Assembly (NCBI GenBank): GCA_019752575.1
Contig: JAIELW010000007.1
Coordinates: 62,001-126,000, forward strand
Source of the DNA: Xanthobacteraceae bacterium
GTDB lineage: Bacteria; Pseudomonadota; Alphaproteobacteria; Rhizobiales; Xanthobacteraceae
Direction of reading: 5' to 3'
Length of the DNA: 64,000 bases
Below are positions 16,144 through 24,164 of this stretch, in pieces. Numbering within the stretch: position 1 is the first letter of the stretch; every line of letters starts with the position of its first letter. Below the pieces are notes generated by a model. The model had not been told where the DNA came from, searched no databases, and saw nothing but the letters and a program-made list of their open reading frames with translations. Made by a program: the position numbers and the translations under genes.

Positions 16144-17166
16144 ATGCGCGCGTTGCGTCTGCTCGGTGACCGCAAGCTCGAAATCTCGGAAGTGGATGCG
16201 CCTGCCGCGCCCGCGCCCGGAGAAGTGCAGATCAAGACGCATGCGGTCGCACTGAACCACATCGACGTGTGGGGCTGGCGCGGCATGGCTTTTGCCAAGC
16301 GCAAGATGCCGATGGTCGTCGGCGCGGAAGCCTCGGGCGAAATCGCCGCGGTCGGCGCAGGTGTCACCGGCTTCAAGGTCGGCGATCCGGTGGTGCCCTA
16401 TGGCGCGCTCACCTGCGGCCAATGCAAGAACTGTCAGCAGGGCCGCGATAACCTTTGCGAAAACGTGCAGGGGCTCGCGGGCTTTCACGTCGATGGCTAC
16501 GCGCAGGACCTCTACAACTGGCCCGCGCGCCTCACGATCAAGGTGCCGAAAGGCGTTTCGCCGTCAGACGCATCCTGCGCGCCCCTCACCTTCGCGACCG
16601 TCGAGCACATGTTCTTCGATAACGCGAAACTCGAGAAAGGCGAAGTCGTGCTCGTGCAGGCGGGCGGCTCGGGCATCGGCTCCGCCGCGATAAAACTTGC
16701 GAAAGATATCGGCGCAACCGTTTACACCACCGTCGGCGACGATGAGAAAGCAGCGAAAGCAAAAGCGCTCGGTGCGGATGAGGTCATCAATTACCGCAAG
16801 GACCGGTTCGAGGGTGTAGTGCGCAAGCTCACCAAGAAAAAGGGCGTCGATGTCGTGTTCGAACACACCGGCGCGGAAACCTGGAATGGCTCGCTGCTCT
16901 CCATGAAAAAGGGCGGCCGTCTCGTTACCTGCGGCTCGACCTCCGGCCCGACCGTGCAGATGAACCTGATGCAACTGTTTCAGCAGCAGTACAAAATTTT
17001 CGGCTCGTTCGGGTTCACGATGAAGAACGTGAAGGATGCGCTCGACAAGATCGCAGGCGGGACTTCGCCGGTGATCGACACCGAACTGCCGCTCGCCGAA
17101 TTCGAGAAGGGTCTCGAGCGCCTCGAGAGCCGTCGCGTGTTTGGCAAGATCGTAGTGCGCTTCTAG
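16144..17166 (+). CDS. Zinc-type alcohol dehydrogenase/reductase of the VLCFA cluster
   Basis: This 340-residue MDR-family protein has the catalytic-domain start GEVQIKTHAVALNHIDVWGWRG, a four-Cys structural zinc lobe in CGQCKNCQQGRDNLC, and the NADP-binding GGSGIGSAAIKLAKDIGA. It occupies the place of the adh2XL (fabXL) gene between the ketosynthases and lpxXL. It may be an enoyl reductase or may act in forming the omega-1 hydroxyl; sequence does not settle this. Confidence 0.87.
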   Translation: MRALRLLGDRKLEISEVDAPAAPAPGEVQIKTHAVALNHIDVWGWRGMAFAKRKMPMVVGAEASGEIAAVGAGVTGFKVGDPVVPYGALTCGQCKNCQQGRDNLCENVQGLAGFHVDGYAQDLYNWPARLTIKVPKGVSPSDASCAPLTFATVEHMFFDNAKLEKGEVVLVQAGGSGIGSAAIKLAKDIGATVYTTVGDDEKAAKAKALGADEVINYRKDRFEGVVRKLTKKKGVDVVFEHTGAETWNGSLLSMKKGGRLVTCGSTSGPTVQMNLMQLFQQQYKIFGSFGFTMKNVKDALDKIAGGTSPVIDTELPLAEFEKGLERLESRRVFGKIVVRF

Positions 17167-17168
17167 CA

Positions 17169-18152
17169 ATGAGCCTGCCCTTCAAGGTCAAGTTTTACTA
17201 CTGGATCAAGACTAATCCGGTCGGGATAAAGTTTTGGGCGTTAGCGCAGGGCCCGATCGCCGTCTATTCGCGGGTGCGCGACTTTTTCGTATGGCTGTTG
17301 GTGCGCGTCCTCGTTGGTGGGATTCGCGCGCTCGGACCCGATCGTTCATCGAACCTGATGGGCGGGATCGCGCGCGGGATCGGCCCATGGCTGCCAAATT
17401 CAAAAATCGCACGCACGAGTCTGAAGGCATCGTTTCCGGAGAAATCCGGCGCGGAAATCGAAGCAATTGTCCGCGGCGTCTGGGAAAATCTCGGGCGCGT
17501 CGCCGGTGAGTTCGTGCATCTACCGAAGATGTGGGACTTTGATCCTTCAAACCCGAACACCGGCCGCATCGAATTTACTCCACGAACCGCCGAGCTTTAT
17601 AATCTGCTGCGCGACGACGGAAAGCCCGCGATCTTCGTGTCCGCGCATTTCGCGAACTGGGAACTGCCCGCGGTCGCGGCCTTCGCGCATGGTCTCGATA
17701 CCGCGGTCGTTTATAAGGAGCCGACCAATCGCGGCTTTGCCGAACTCGTTCGCGAAACACGCACCGGCACGATGACAGAACTTATCAGCTCGAACCGTCA
17801 TTCAATCTTCACGATGACCGAGGTGCTGCGACAAGGCCGCCACCTCGGCCTTGTCGTCGATCAGTTTTTCAATGGCGGCGTCGAAATCACGATGTTCGGC
17901 AGGAAGACACGCGCGAGCCCCCTGCCCGCACGGCTTGCACGCAATGTCGATTGCCCCATTCACGCCGTGCGCGCGATCAGGCTGCCCGGCAACCGCTTCC
18001 GGATGGAGTTGAGCGAAGAACTGCAATTGTCGCGCGATGCCGAAGGCAAGATCGATATCAACGCGGCCACGCAGAAAATCTCCGACGTATTCGAGAGTTG
18101 GATTCGCGAGAGCCCCGAACAGTGGCTCTGGCTGCACCGCCGCTGGCGGTGA
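17169..18152 (+). CDS. lpxXL: Lipid A very-long-chain acyltransferase LpxXL
   Basis: This 327-residue LpxL/HtrB-family acyltransferase has the catalytic HX4E motif in SAHFANWELPAVAAF. A hydrophobic N-terminal stretch (FFVWLLVRVLVGGIRALG) anchors it to the inner membrane. It transfers the long acyl chain from AcpXL to lipid A. It begins 2 bp after the dehydrogenase and ends the operon. It converges with the next gene at a 4-bp gap with no terminator. Confidence 0.93.
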   Translation: MSLPFKVKFYYWIKTNPVGIKFWALAQGPIAVYSRVRDFFVWLLVRVLVGGIRALGPDRSSNLMGGIARGIGPWLPNSKIARTSLKASFPEKSGAEIEAIVRGVWENLGRVAGEFVHLPKMWDFDPSNPNTGRIEFTPRTAELYNLLRDDGKPAIFVSAHFANWELPAVAAFAHGLDTAVVYKEPTNRGFAELVRETRTGTMTELISSNRHSIFTMTEVLRQGRHLGLVVDQFFNGGVEITMFGRKTRASPLPARLARNVDCPIHAVRAIRLPGNRFRMELSEELQLSRDAEGKIDINAATQKISDVFESWIRESPEQWLWLHRRWR

Positions 18153-18156
18153 GCCA

Positions 18157-19263
18157 CTACTTGCCCGTTTTCACCCGCGTCCAGACGCGCGTCACGGTGC
18201 GTTGCAACTGCGCCGGATAAGGCGTCACGGTGTAGAGGCGCTTGAACACCTCGGCCGACGGATAGATCGCCGGGTTATCGAGAATTTCCTTATCGACCGA
18301 TTTCTGCGCGGCGAGGTTGCCGCTCGCATAGGCGACGAAGTTCGTATTCCGCGCGGCAACCTCCGGGCGCATCATGAAGTTGATGAACGCGTAAGCGGCT
18401 TCCGGGTTCGGCGCATCCTTCAGGATCGAGAAGGAGTCGAACCAGATCTGCGCGCCTTCCTTCGGAACCACGTAGTCGATCTCGACGACCGGCTTCTTGG
18501 TCTTCTCGGCGGCTTCCTTGGCGCGCGCCTTGGCCTGAAACACGTCGCCGGACCAGCCGACCACGAGACAGATTTCGCCGTTCGCGAGCGCGTTCAGATA
18601 TTCCGAGGAATGGAATTTCTGGATATTCGGCCGAAGTTTCAAAAGCAGCTCGCCTGCCCTTTCGATGTCGGCGGCGTTCTTCGAGTCCGGATCCATGCCG
18701 AGATATTTCAGCGCGGCGGGCAGCAGTTCTTCGGCAGTGTCGAGTACATGGACACCGCAATTTCTAAGCTTCGCGAGATTTTCCGGCTTGAAGAAAATGT
18801 CCCAGCTATCGACAGGCACATTGCCGAGCCGCTCTTTCACTTTCGCGACGTTGTAGCCGATGCCGGTCGTGCCCCACATATAGTTCACGGCATATTCGTT
18901 GCCGGGGTCGTAGGCGGCCAGACGCTGCGTGATTTCCGGCCACGCATGCTGAAGGTTGGGGAGTTTCGATTTGTCGAGTTTCTGGAAGACGCCGACGGAA
19001 AGCAGACGGCGCAGCACGGTCGAGCCCGGCACGACGACGTCGTATCCGGTCTTGCCGGCGAGCAGCTTCGCTTCGACGATTTCGTTGGAGTCGAAGGTGT
19101 CGTAGCGGACCTTGATTCCGGTTTCCTTGGTGAACTCTTCGAGCACCTTCGGATCGATGTAATCCGACCAGTTATAGACGTTGACTACACGCTCCTGCGC
19201 GCCCGCCGTACCGGCAAGCAGCATGCTCAGGAAAACCGCGGATTTCAGAATACGAAAAAGCAT
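18157..19263 (-). CDS. Polyamine ABC transporter substrate-binding protein (PotF-like)
   Basis: This 368-residue periplasmic binding protein has a signal peptide (MLFRILKSAVFLSMLLAGTAGAQ), the family start VNVYNWSDYIDPKVLEEF, and DVVVPGSTVLRRL, WGTTGIGYN and VGWSGDV. It resembles putrescine-binding PotF. The ATG at 19263 is preceded by GGGGGAAGG, so I prefer it to the longer frame. No permease or ATPase genes are adjacent, so it is an orphan component here. Confidence 0.9.
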   Translation of the reverse strand: MLFRILKSAVFLSMLLAGTAGAQERVVNVYNWSDYIDPKVLEEFTKETGIKVRYDTFDSNEIVEAKLLAGKTGYDVVVPGSTVLRRLLSVGVFQKLDKSKLPNLQHAWPEITQRLAAYDPGNEYAVNYMWGTTGIGYNVAKVKERLGNVPVDSWDIFFKPENLAKLRNCGVHVLDTAEELLPAALKYLGMDPDSKNAADIERAGELLLKLRPNIQKFHSSEYLNALANGEICLVVGWSGDVFQAKARAKEAAEKTKKPVVEIDYVVPKEGAQIWFDSFSILKDAPNPEAAYAFINFMMRPEVAARNTNFVAYASGNLAAQKSVDKEILDNPAIYPSAEVFKRLYTVTPYPAQLQRTVTRVWTRVKTGK

Positions 19264-19341
19264 CGACCTTCCCCCGACAGAATTTTCGCGGGCGACGTTA
19301 GTTGGCAATTCGGGAGTTCTCAACTGCGAAGCAACGCGCGA

Positions 19342-19668
19342 TCAACCGCTTTCGGTGTCGAAGCCGGCTTCCTTCCAAGCGAGAATTCCGCCTGCCAAAT
19401 GGGCATCGTAAGGCAGCCCAGCGGCTTGCGCAGCCTTGGAGGCGGTAATCGAGCGGCGCCCCGAGCGGCAGGTAAAAACCACGCGCCTGCCTTCCGGATC
19501 GGGCAGCGCGGACGGATCGAAGGTAGAAAGCGGAAAATCGATCGCGCCCGGAATACGTTCGGCCGCAAGCTCATTCGGCTCGCGCACATCGACGAGCAGA
19601 ATGGAGCCGTCATCAAGCCCCGTCTTCACCTGCTCTACCGTGAGATCTTCGACCGCTGGATCGGACAT
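19342..19668 (-). CDS. Rhodanese-like domain protein
   Basis: This 108-residue single-domain rhodanese has VDVREPNELAAERIPGAIDFPLS and the active-site loop CRSGRRS, whose Cys carries the persulfide, plus the end motif LAGGILAWKEAGF. It probably transfers sulfur in the cytoplasm; the acceptor is unknown. It lies 78 bp upstream of the binding-protein gene in the same direction. Confidence 0.88.
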   Translation of the reverse strand: MSDPAVEDLTVEQVKTGLDDGSILLVDVREPNELAAERIPGAIDFPLSTFDPSALPDPEGRRVVFTCRSGRRSITASKAAQAAGLPYDAHLAGGILAWKEAGFDTESG

Positions 19669-19729
19669 GCAACGCTCCGAGAACTGCTGGAGCAGTTAGA
19701 TGCGCGGCCTGCTTCTAAGGGTCAAGCCG

Positions 19730-20563
19730 TCACGGACGGATATTCGGCGGCGCGACCGGCGCTTCCTTCATCAGCGTGATGGTCACGCGACGGTTTGCCG
19801 CCATGTAGGGGTCTTCCGGAAACAGCGGATCGCTGTCGGCGCGGCCCGCCACCATTGCAAACTGCTGCGTGCGCACCCCGGCCGATTGCAGGATACCGCG
19901 CACGACATTGGCGCGATCGGCGGAAAGATCGAACGCGCCGTAATCGCCCTTGGGCGGCGTGCGCAGTGCCGCCGTGTGACCCGTGATGATGACGCGGTTC
20001 GGCATGGCGCGGATCGACTCCGCGATTTTCACCAAGAGCTTGCGCGTGCGCTCGTAAGGCTCCTTCGCGCCTTCCGGGAACATCGAGCGTCCATCCTGAT
20101 CGACGATCTCGACGTTGAGACCTTCCTTGGTCTCCGTGAAGAGAATGTGCTTCGAAAGTTCGCTGATCTCCGGCAGGTCCTGCAGCGCCTGTCGCAGGCT
20201 GGCGGCGGCGAGCGCGAACTGGCGATCCTTGATCGCCTTCAGTCCTTGGACAAGCTCGTTGTCCTGCTCATCCTTGCCTGGCGTTTCGCTGGTTTCCTCG
20301 GGGCGAAGATTCTTTTTCGCGTTCTGAAGTTTCGGCCGAACCGGCAAGCCATCGACCTCGACCAAGCCGGTGAACCGGGTATCGCGCTGCGTGCCGAACG
20401 CATCCCGCAACGAGCCCGTCATCAGCTTCAATTTCTCTTTGTCCATCGTCGAGTAAGCGGCGATCATGACGAAGAAGGCCATCATAAGCGCCATCAGGTC
20501 GGCGAAGGTCACGAACCAGCCGTGACCGCCTGCATGTCCGCCATGTCTGCGCTTAACTGCCAT
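19730..20563 (-). CDS. motB: Flagellar motor stator protein MotB
   Basis: This 277-residue protein has one N-terminal membrane helix holding the proton-binding Asp (FVTFADLMALMMAFFVMIAAYS). A linker and an OmpA-like peptidoglycan-binding domain follow, with VIITGHTAAL, LSADRANVVRGILQSAG and MAANRRVTITL. It anchors the stator to the cell wall and forms the ion channel with MotA. It starts 27 bp after motA. No other flagellar genes are near. Confidence 0.9.
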   Translation of the reverse strand: MAVKRRHGGHAGGHGWFVTFADLMALMMAFFVMIAAYSTMDKEKLKLMTGSLRDAFGTQRDTRFTGLVEVDGLPVRPKLQNAKKNLRPEETSETPGKDEQDNELVQGLKAIKDRQFALAAASLRQALQDLPEISELSKHILFTETKEGLNVEIVDQDGRSMFPEGAKEPYERTRKLLVKIAESIRAMPNRVIITGHTAALRTPPKGDYGAFDLSADRANVVRGILQSAGVRTQQFAMVAGRADSDPLFPEDPYMAANRRVTITLMKEAPVAPPNIRP

Positions 20564-20590
20564 TCGCTTGCTTCTCTCGCCTGGGCCCGA

Positions 20591-21361
20591 TCAGGCGGGC
20601 ACGGCCTCCGGTGCCGGATGATGCCGCTCCGGTAGATAAGCCACGAGCATTTCGCGCACGATGGCCGGGCTCTTGGCCTCGCGGATCATCAACACGCCGT
20701 CGATGATGAGCGTGCGATTGGTTTCCTCGTCGTGCAGCTTCACCTGAAGCTTGTCCGCGATCGGCAGACAGACGAGGTTCGCAAGCACGGCACCGTAAAG
20801 CGTCGCAAGCAGCGCAATCGCCATGAAGGGTCCGAGTTTCGACGGATCGGACATATTCGCGAACATCTGCACCATACCGATCAGCGTGCCGACCATGCCG
20901 AACGCGGGCGCGCAGTCGCCGATGGCGCGATATATTTTCTGCCCCTCGTCGAGATGCATGAAGAAGGTCTCGCGCTCGCGTTCCATCGCATCGCGAATGA
21001 AGACGGCGTCATAGCCGTCCGCGACGTAGCGGACGCCCTTGGCGAGAAACGGATCTTCGACTTCTTCCTTTTCGAGACCGAGCGGACCAGCCTTGCGCGC
21101 GACTTCGGCAAGGCGTGCGACTTCGTCGACGAGTTCGAGTTGCGTCATACGGCGCATGGTGAACGCGTATTTCGCGCCGAGCGGAAGGCCGTGCGCGATC
21201 GAAGAAAGAGGAAAGCGGATCAGGGTCGCCGCTGCGGAGCCGCCGAAAATCACGATAACAGCGTGATAGTCGAGGAACGTACCGAGATCGCCACCCATCA
21301 GGATCAGCGCTATGACAACAATCGACCCGAATATCAGGCCGAGGCCCGTTGCCAGATCCAT
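20591..21361 (-). CDS. motA: Flagellar motor stator protein MotA
   Basis: This 256-residue membrane protein starts with MDLATGLGLIFGSIVVIALI. It has the MotA/TolQ/ExbB features GGSAAATLIRFP, GDCAPAFGMVGTLIGMV and ALLATLYGAVLANLVCLPIADKL. It forms the proton channel with MotB. The frame is open for 25 further upstream codons, but the hydrophobic start at 21361 fits the family. An isolated motAB pair away from flagellar genes is common in this order. Confidence 0.9.
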   Translation of the reverse strand: MDLATGLGLIFGSIVVIALILMGGDLGTFLDYHAVIVIFGGSAAATLIRFPLSSIAHGLPLGAKYAFTMRRMTQLELVDEVARLAEVARKAGPLGLEKEEVEDPFLAKGVRYVADGYDAVFIRDAMERERETFFMHLDEGQKIYRAIGDCAPAFGMVGTLIGMVQMFANMSDPSKLGPFMAIALLATLYGAVLANLVCLPIADKLQVKLHDEETNRTLIIDGVLMIREAKSPAIVREMLVAYLPERHHPAPEAVPA

Positions 21362-21466
21362 GAGGGTTCTCCCGTTACGCGCGGACCGCTTCTGGGACCG
21401 CAATACTCTTAAGTTCCGATGGTTAGCCGGGCGCACCTAAGAAGGGGTTAAGTCACGGATTTTGCT

Positions 21467-21482
21467 CGACAAGGCCTTGTCG
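21467..21482. repeat. 16-bp perfect palindrome between motA and mmsA
   Basis: CGACAAGGCCTTGTCG is self-complementary over all 16 bases. It lies about 105 bp upstream of motA and 105 bp upstream of the divergent mmsA. It may be an operator for either gene. No T-tract adjoins it, so it is unlikely to be a terminator. Confidence 0.4.
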
Positions 21483-21524
21483 CCTGCGGCCTTTCGCGAG
21501 ACCAGACGCTACGCTAGGACAAGC

Positions 21525-21539
21525 CTAACGGTTCGTTAA
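21525..21539. promoter_or_regulatory. Near-consensus CtrA box between motA and mmsA
   Basis: CTAACGGTTCGTTAA differs from TTAA-N7-TTAA by one base. It lies 50 bp upstream of mmsA and 164 bp upstream of motA. CtrA controls motility genes in many alphaproteobacteria, so motA is the more sensible target despite the distance. Confidence 0.3.
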
Positions 21540-21588
21540 AAACGGCCAGAAGCAGTGATAAACGCTGCACTTATCGGGAGGTAACGTC

Positions 21589-23085
21589 ATGCGCGAGATC
21601 GGTCATTTCGTCGGCGGCAAACAGGTCAAAGGGACATCAGGCCGCACCGGCGATGTCTTCCAGCCGATGACCGGCGACATCGTTGCGAAGGTCGCACTGG
21701 CCTCTAAGGCCGAGTTGCGCGCCGCGGTGGAGAACGCGAAGGCCGCGCAACCCGCCTGGGCTGCAACCAATCCGCAGCGCCGCGCGCGTGTCCTCTTCAA
21801 ATTTCTCGAACTGATCGCGAATGAGACCGACAATCTTGCCGACATGCTGGCACGCGAGCACGGCAAGACCATCGCGGACGCCAAGGGTGACATCCAGCGC
21901 GGCGTCGAAGTGGTCGAGTTCGCCTGCGGTATCCCGCATTTGCTCAAGGGCGATTTCACCGAAGGCGCAGGACCGAGCATCGACATCTATTCGATGCGGC
22001 AACCGCTGGGCGTCGTCGCGGGAATTACGCCGTTCAACTTCCCGGCAATGATCCCGATGTGGAAATTCGCGCCGGCGATCGCCTGCGGCAACGCTTTCAT
22101 CCTGAAACCCTCGGAGCGCGATCCGGGCGTGCCGATGCGGCTTGCCGAACTTATGCTTGAAGCGGGTCTTCCCGCAGGGATCCTCAACGTCGTCAACGGC
22201 GACAAGGAAGTCGTCGATGCGATCCTAGACGATCCGGACATTCGCGCGATCGGCTTCGTCGGCTCGACCTCGATTGCCGAATATATCTACACGCGCGGCA
22301 CCGCGAGCGGTAAGCGCGTGCAGTGCTTCGGCAGCGCCAAGAACCACATGATCGTGATGCCGGACGCCGACATGGATCAGGCGGTCGATGCGCTGATTGG
22401 CGCGGGTTACGGCTCGGCGGGCGAACGCTGCATGGCGATCTCGGTTGCCGTGCCGGTCGGCAAGGAAACCGCCGATAAGCTCGTCGAGAAGCTGATTCCT
22501 CGTGTCGAAAGCCTGAAGATCGGTCCTTCGACCGATGCCGGCGCGGATATTCCGCCGATGGTGACCCGCGCGCATATGGAGAAAGTGAAGAACTACGTCG
22601 AGATCGGCATCAAGGAAGGTGCGAAGCTCAAAGTCGATGGCCGCAATTTCAAGATGCAGGGCTACGAAAAAGGCTTCTATATGGGCGGCTGCCTGTTCGA
22701 CGAAGTGAGGCCGGAGATGCGCATCTATAAGGAAGAAATTTTCGGCCCGGTGCTCTCGGTCGTGCGCGCGAAGGACTACGACGCAGGCCTCAAGCTCGCG
22801 AACGATCACGAATACGGCAACGGGGTTGCGATCTTCACGCGCGACGGCGACGCTGCGCGGGACTTCGCGAGCAAAGTGAATGTCGGCATGGTCGGCATCA
22901 ACTTCGCGATCCCGGTGCCGCTCGCCTATCACACCTTCGGCGGCTGGAAGCGCTCGGGCTTCGGCGACCTCAACCAACACGGGCCGGACTCGGTGCGCTT
23001 CTATACCAAGACCAAGACCGTCACCTCGCGCTGGCCCTCCGGTATCAAGGACGGAGCCGAGTTCACCATTCCGACGATGAAGTGA
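21589..23085 (+). CDS. mmsA: Methylmalonate-semialdehyde dehydrogenase (CoA-acylating)
   Basis: This 498-residue ALDH-superfamily enzyme has GITPFNFPAMIPMWKFAPAI, LKPSERDPG, FVGSTSIAEYIY and the catalytic Cys in GSAGERCMAISV. These are the MmsA forms of the motifs, and MmsA uses CoA rather than water. It converts methylmalonate semialdehyde to propionyl-CoA in valine and myo-inositol breakdown. Start ATG 21589 follows GGGAGG at a normal spacing. Confidence 0.94.
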   Translation: MREIGHFVGGKQVKGTSGRTGDVFQPMTGDIVAKVALASKAELRAAVENAKAAQPAWAATNPQRRARVLFKFLELIANETDNLADMLAREHGKTIADAKGDIQRGVEVVEFACGIPHLLKGDFTEGAGPSIDIYSMRQPLGVVAGITPFNFPAMIPMWKFAPAIACGNAFILKPSERDPGVPMRLAELMLEAGLPAGILNVVNGDKEVVDAILDDPDIRAIGFVGSTSIAEYIYTRGTASGKRVQCFGSAKNHMIVMPDADMDQAVDALIGAGYGSAGERCMAISVAVPVGKETADKLVEKLIPRVESLKIGPSTDAGADIPPMVTRAHMEKVKNYVEIGIKEGAKLKVDGRNFKMQGYEKGFYMGGCLFDEVRPEMRIYKEEIFGPVLSVVRAKDYDAGLKLANDHEYGNGVAIFTRDGDAARDFASKVNVGMVGINFAIPVPLAYHTFGGWKRSGFGDLNQHGPDSVRFYTKTKTVTSRWPSGIKDGAEFTIPTMK

Positions 23086-23091
23086 GCACGC

Positions 23092-23739
23092 ATGGCTGAA
23101 TACAAACTCTATTGCTTCGCGCAGTCCGGCAATTCCTACAAAGCCGCGCTGATGCTCAATCTGATCGGCGCTGACTGGAAGCCGGTCGCGGTCGATTTCT
23201 TTGCGGGCGAAACGCGCTCACCGGAGTTTCGCGCGGGCGTCAACGAGATGGGTGAAGCGCCGGTGCTTCTGCACAAAGGTAAGCGGCTCACGCAATCCGG
23301 CGTGATCCTGACCTATCTGTCGCGGCTCTCCGGGAAATTCAAAGCCGGGAGCGAGGACGAAGAACTCGAAGTGCTGCGCTGGATTCTGTTCGACAACCAC
23401 AAGGTCACGAACTTCATGGCGACGCACCGTTTCTTCAATTCGCTCGCGAAAGGCGGTAATCCCGCGGTCATCGAATTCCTGCGCGGCCGGGTGCTGTCGA
23501 ACCTCAAAATCGTCGATCTGCATCTGGCGAAGCAGGAATATCTGGTGGGCTCCAAACCCACGATCGCGGATATTTCGGTTGCCGGGTACATCTACTATCC
23601 GGCCGAAGAGCACGGCTTCGATATCGAGAAAGAATTTCCTGCCGTTCACGCATGGCGCGAACGCATCAAAAAGCTGCCGGGCTGGAAGCATCCTTATGAT
23701 CTGATGCCGCAGCCGCCTTCGGCGCCGCAAAAACCTTAG
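23092..23739 (+). CDS. Glutathione S-transferase family protein
   Basis: This 215-residue protein has a thioredoxin-like N-terminal domain (YKLYCFAQSGNSYKAALML; EAPVLLHKGKRLTQSGVIL) and an all-alpha C-terminal domain with KPTIADISVAGYIYY. Glutathione conjugation or reduction is likely, but the substrate is unknown. It starts 6 bp after mmsA and is probably co-transcribed with it. Confidence 0.85.
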   Translation: MAEYKLYCFAQSGNSYKAALMLNLIGADWKPVAVDFFAGETRSPEFRAGVNEMGEAPVLLHKGKRLTQSGVILTYLSRLSGKFKAGSEDEELEVLRWILFDNHKVTNFMATHRFFNSLAKGGNPAVIEFLRGRVLSNLKIVDLHLAKQEYLVGSKPTIADISVAGYIYYPAEEHGFDIEKEFPAVHAWRERIKKLPGWKHPYDLMPQPPSAPQKP

Positions 23740-23742
23740 CTT

Positions 23743-23791
23743 CGTCGTCCCGGCCAAGGGTCGCGTAGCGACACGCGAGCCGGGACCGTTT
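23743..23791 (+). repeat. Left palindrome of the GIY-YIG unit
   Basis: GTCCCGGC (23747-23754) pairs with GCCGGGAC (23779-23786), and TCGCG (23761-23765) pairs with CGCGA (23774-23778) inside it. The repeat starts 4 bp after the GST stop codon and ends 10 bp before the nuclease start. Confidence 0.75.
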
Positions 23792-23801
23792 CGAGGTTTA
23801 T

Positions 23802-24098
23802 TTGAAGAAGTTCTTCGTTTACATCCTCGCTACTCGAAAGGACGGGCCGCTCTACGTCGGCGTCACAAGTAATCTACAAAAACGGATTTTCGAACATAAA
23901 AGCCGAGCCGTTCGTGGCTTCACAAAACGATTCAATATCGATCGTCTGGTCTGGTTTGAGCTGTATGAAACGGCCGAGGCCGCGATCGTTAAAGAAAAAC
24001 AACTAAAACGCTGGAAACGGCAATGGAAGAAAGAGCTGATCGAACACTCCAACCCAGAATGGAGCGATCTCTACGAGACGCTTGATCCGGATTATTAA
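23802..24098 (+). CDS. GIY-YIG nuclease family protein
   Basis: This 98-residue protein consists only of a GIY-YIG domain: FFVYILATRKDGPLYVGVT carries the VYI and YVG signature, LQKRIFEHK the catalytic Arg, and IVKEKQLKRWKR the catalytic Glu. It has no extra DNA-binding domain. This resembles the small UPF0213/YhbQ-like proteins, which are frequent in Hyphomicrobiales genomes. The start is TTG at 23802; no ATG fits the domain. Flanking inverted palindromes and a lower GC content suggest recent mobility. It may nick the palindromic repeats; this is inference. Confidence 0.85.
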   Translation: MKKFFVYILATRKDGPLYVGVTSNLQKRIFEHKSRAVRGFTKRFNIDRLVWFELYETAEAAIVKEKQLKRWKRQWKKELIEHSNPEWSDLYETLDPDY

Positions 24099-24101
24099 TT
24101 G

Positions 24102-24142
24102 GAACGGTCCCGGATAGCGGCTTCGCCGCTTCCGGGACGACG
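24102..24142 (-). repeat. Right palindrome of the GIY-YIG unit
   Basis: GTCCCGGA (24107-24114) pairs with TCCGGGAC (24131-24138), and AGCGGC (24116-24121) with GCCGCT (24125-24130) around a TTC loop. Its ends match those of the left palindrome when read on the opposite strand. It may also stop transcription between the nuclease gene and the convergent gene at 24165. Confidence 0.75.
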
Positions 24143-24164
24143 TTTCATCTTATTTCAGTAAAGA

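Larger units (their letters stand above)
23743..24142 (+). mobile_element. Candidate palindrome-bounded GIY-YIG element
   Basis: A 400-bp unit begins CGTCGTCCCGG and ends CCGGGACGACG, the exact reverse complement. Inside each end the second arm of a palindrome again matches its counterpart: CCGGGACCGTT on the left and AACGGTCCCGG on the right. The two palindromes are therefore diverged copies of one repeat in opposite orientation, bracketing a single GIY-YIG nuclease ORF. The ORF is noticeably more AT-rich than its neighbours. This is how a REP-like repeat with its own nuclease would look. No target duplication is obvious. Confidence 0.55.

Noticed and set aside
18037-19779. 580-codon plus-strand frame over the polyamine-binding gene
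   Set aside because: Antisense shadow of the binding protein and rhodanese genes, which have clear domains on the minus strand.
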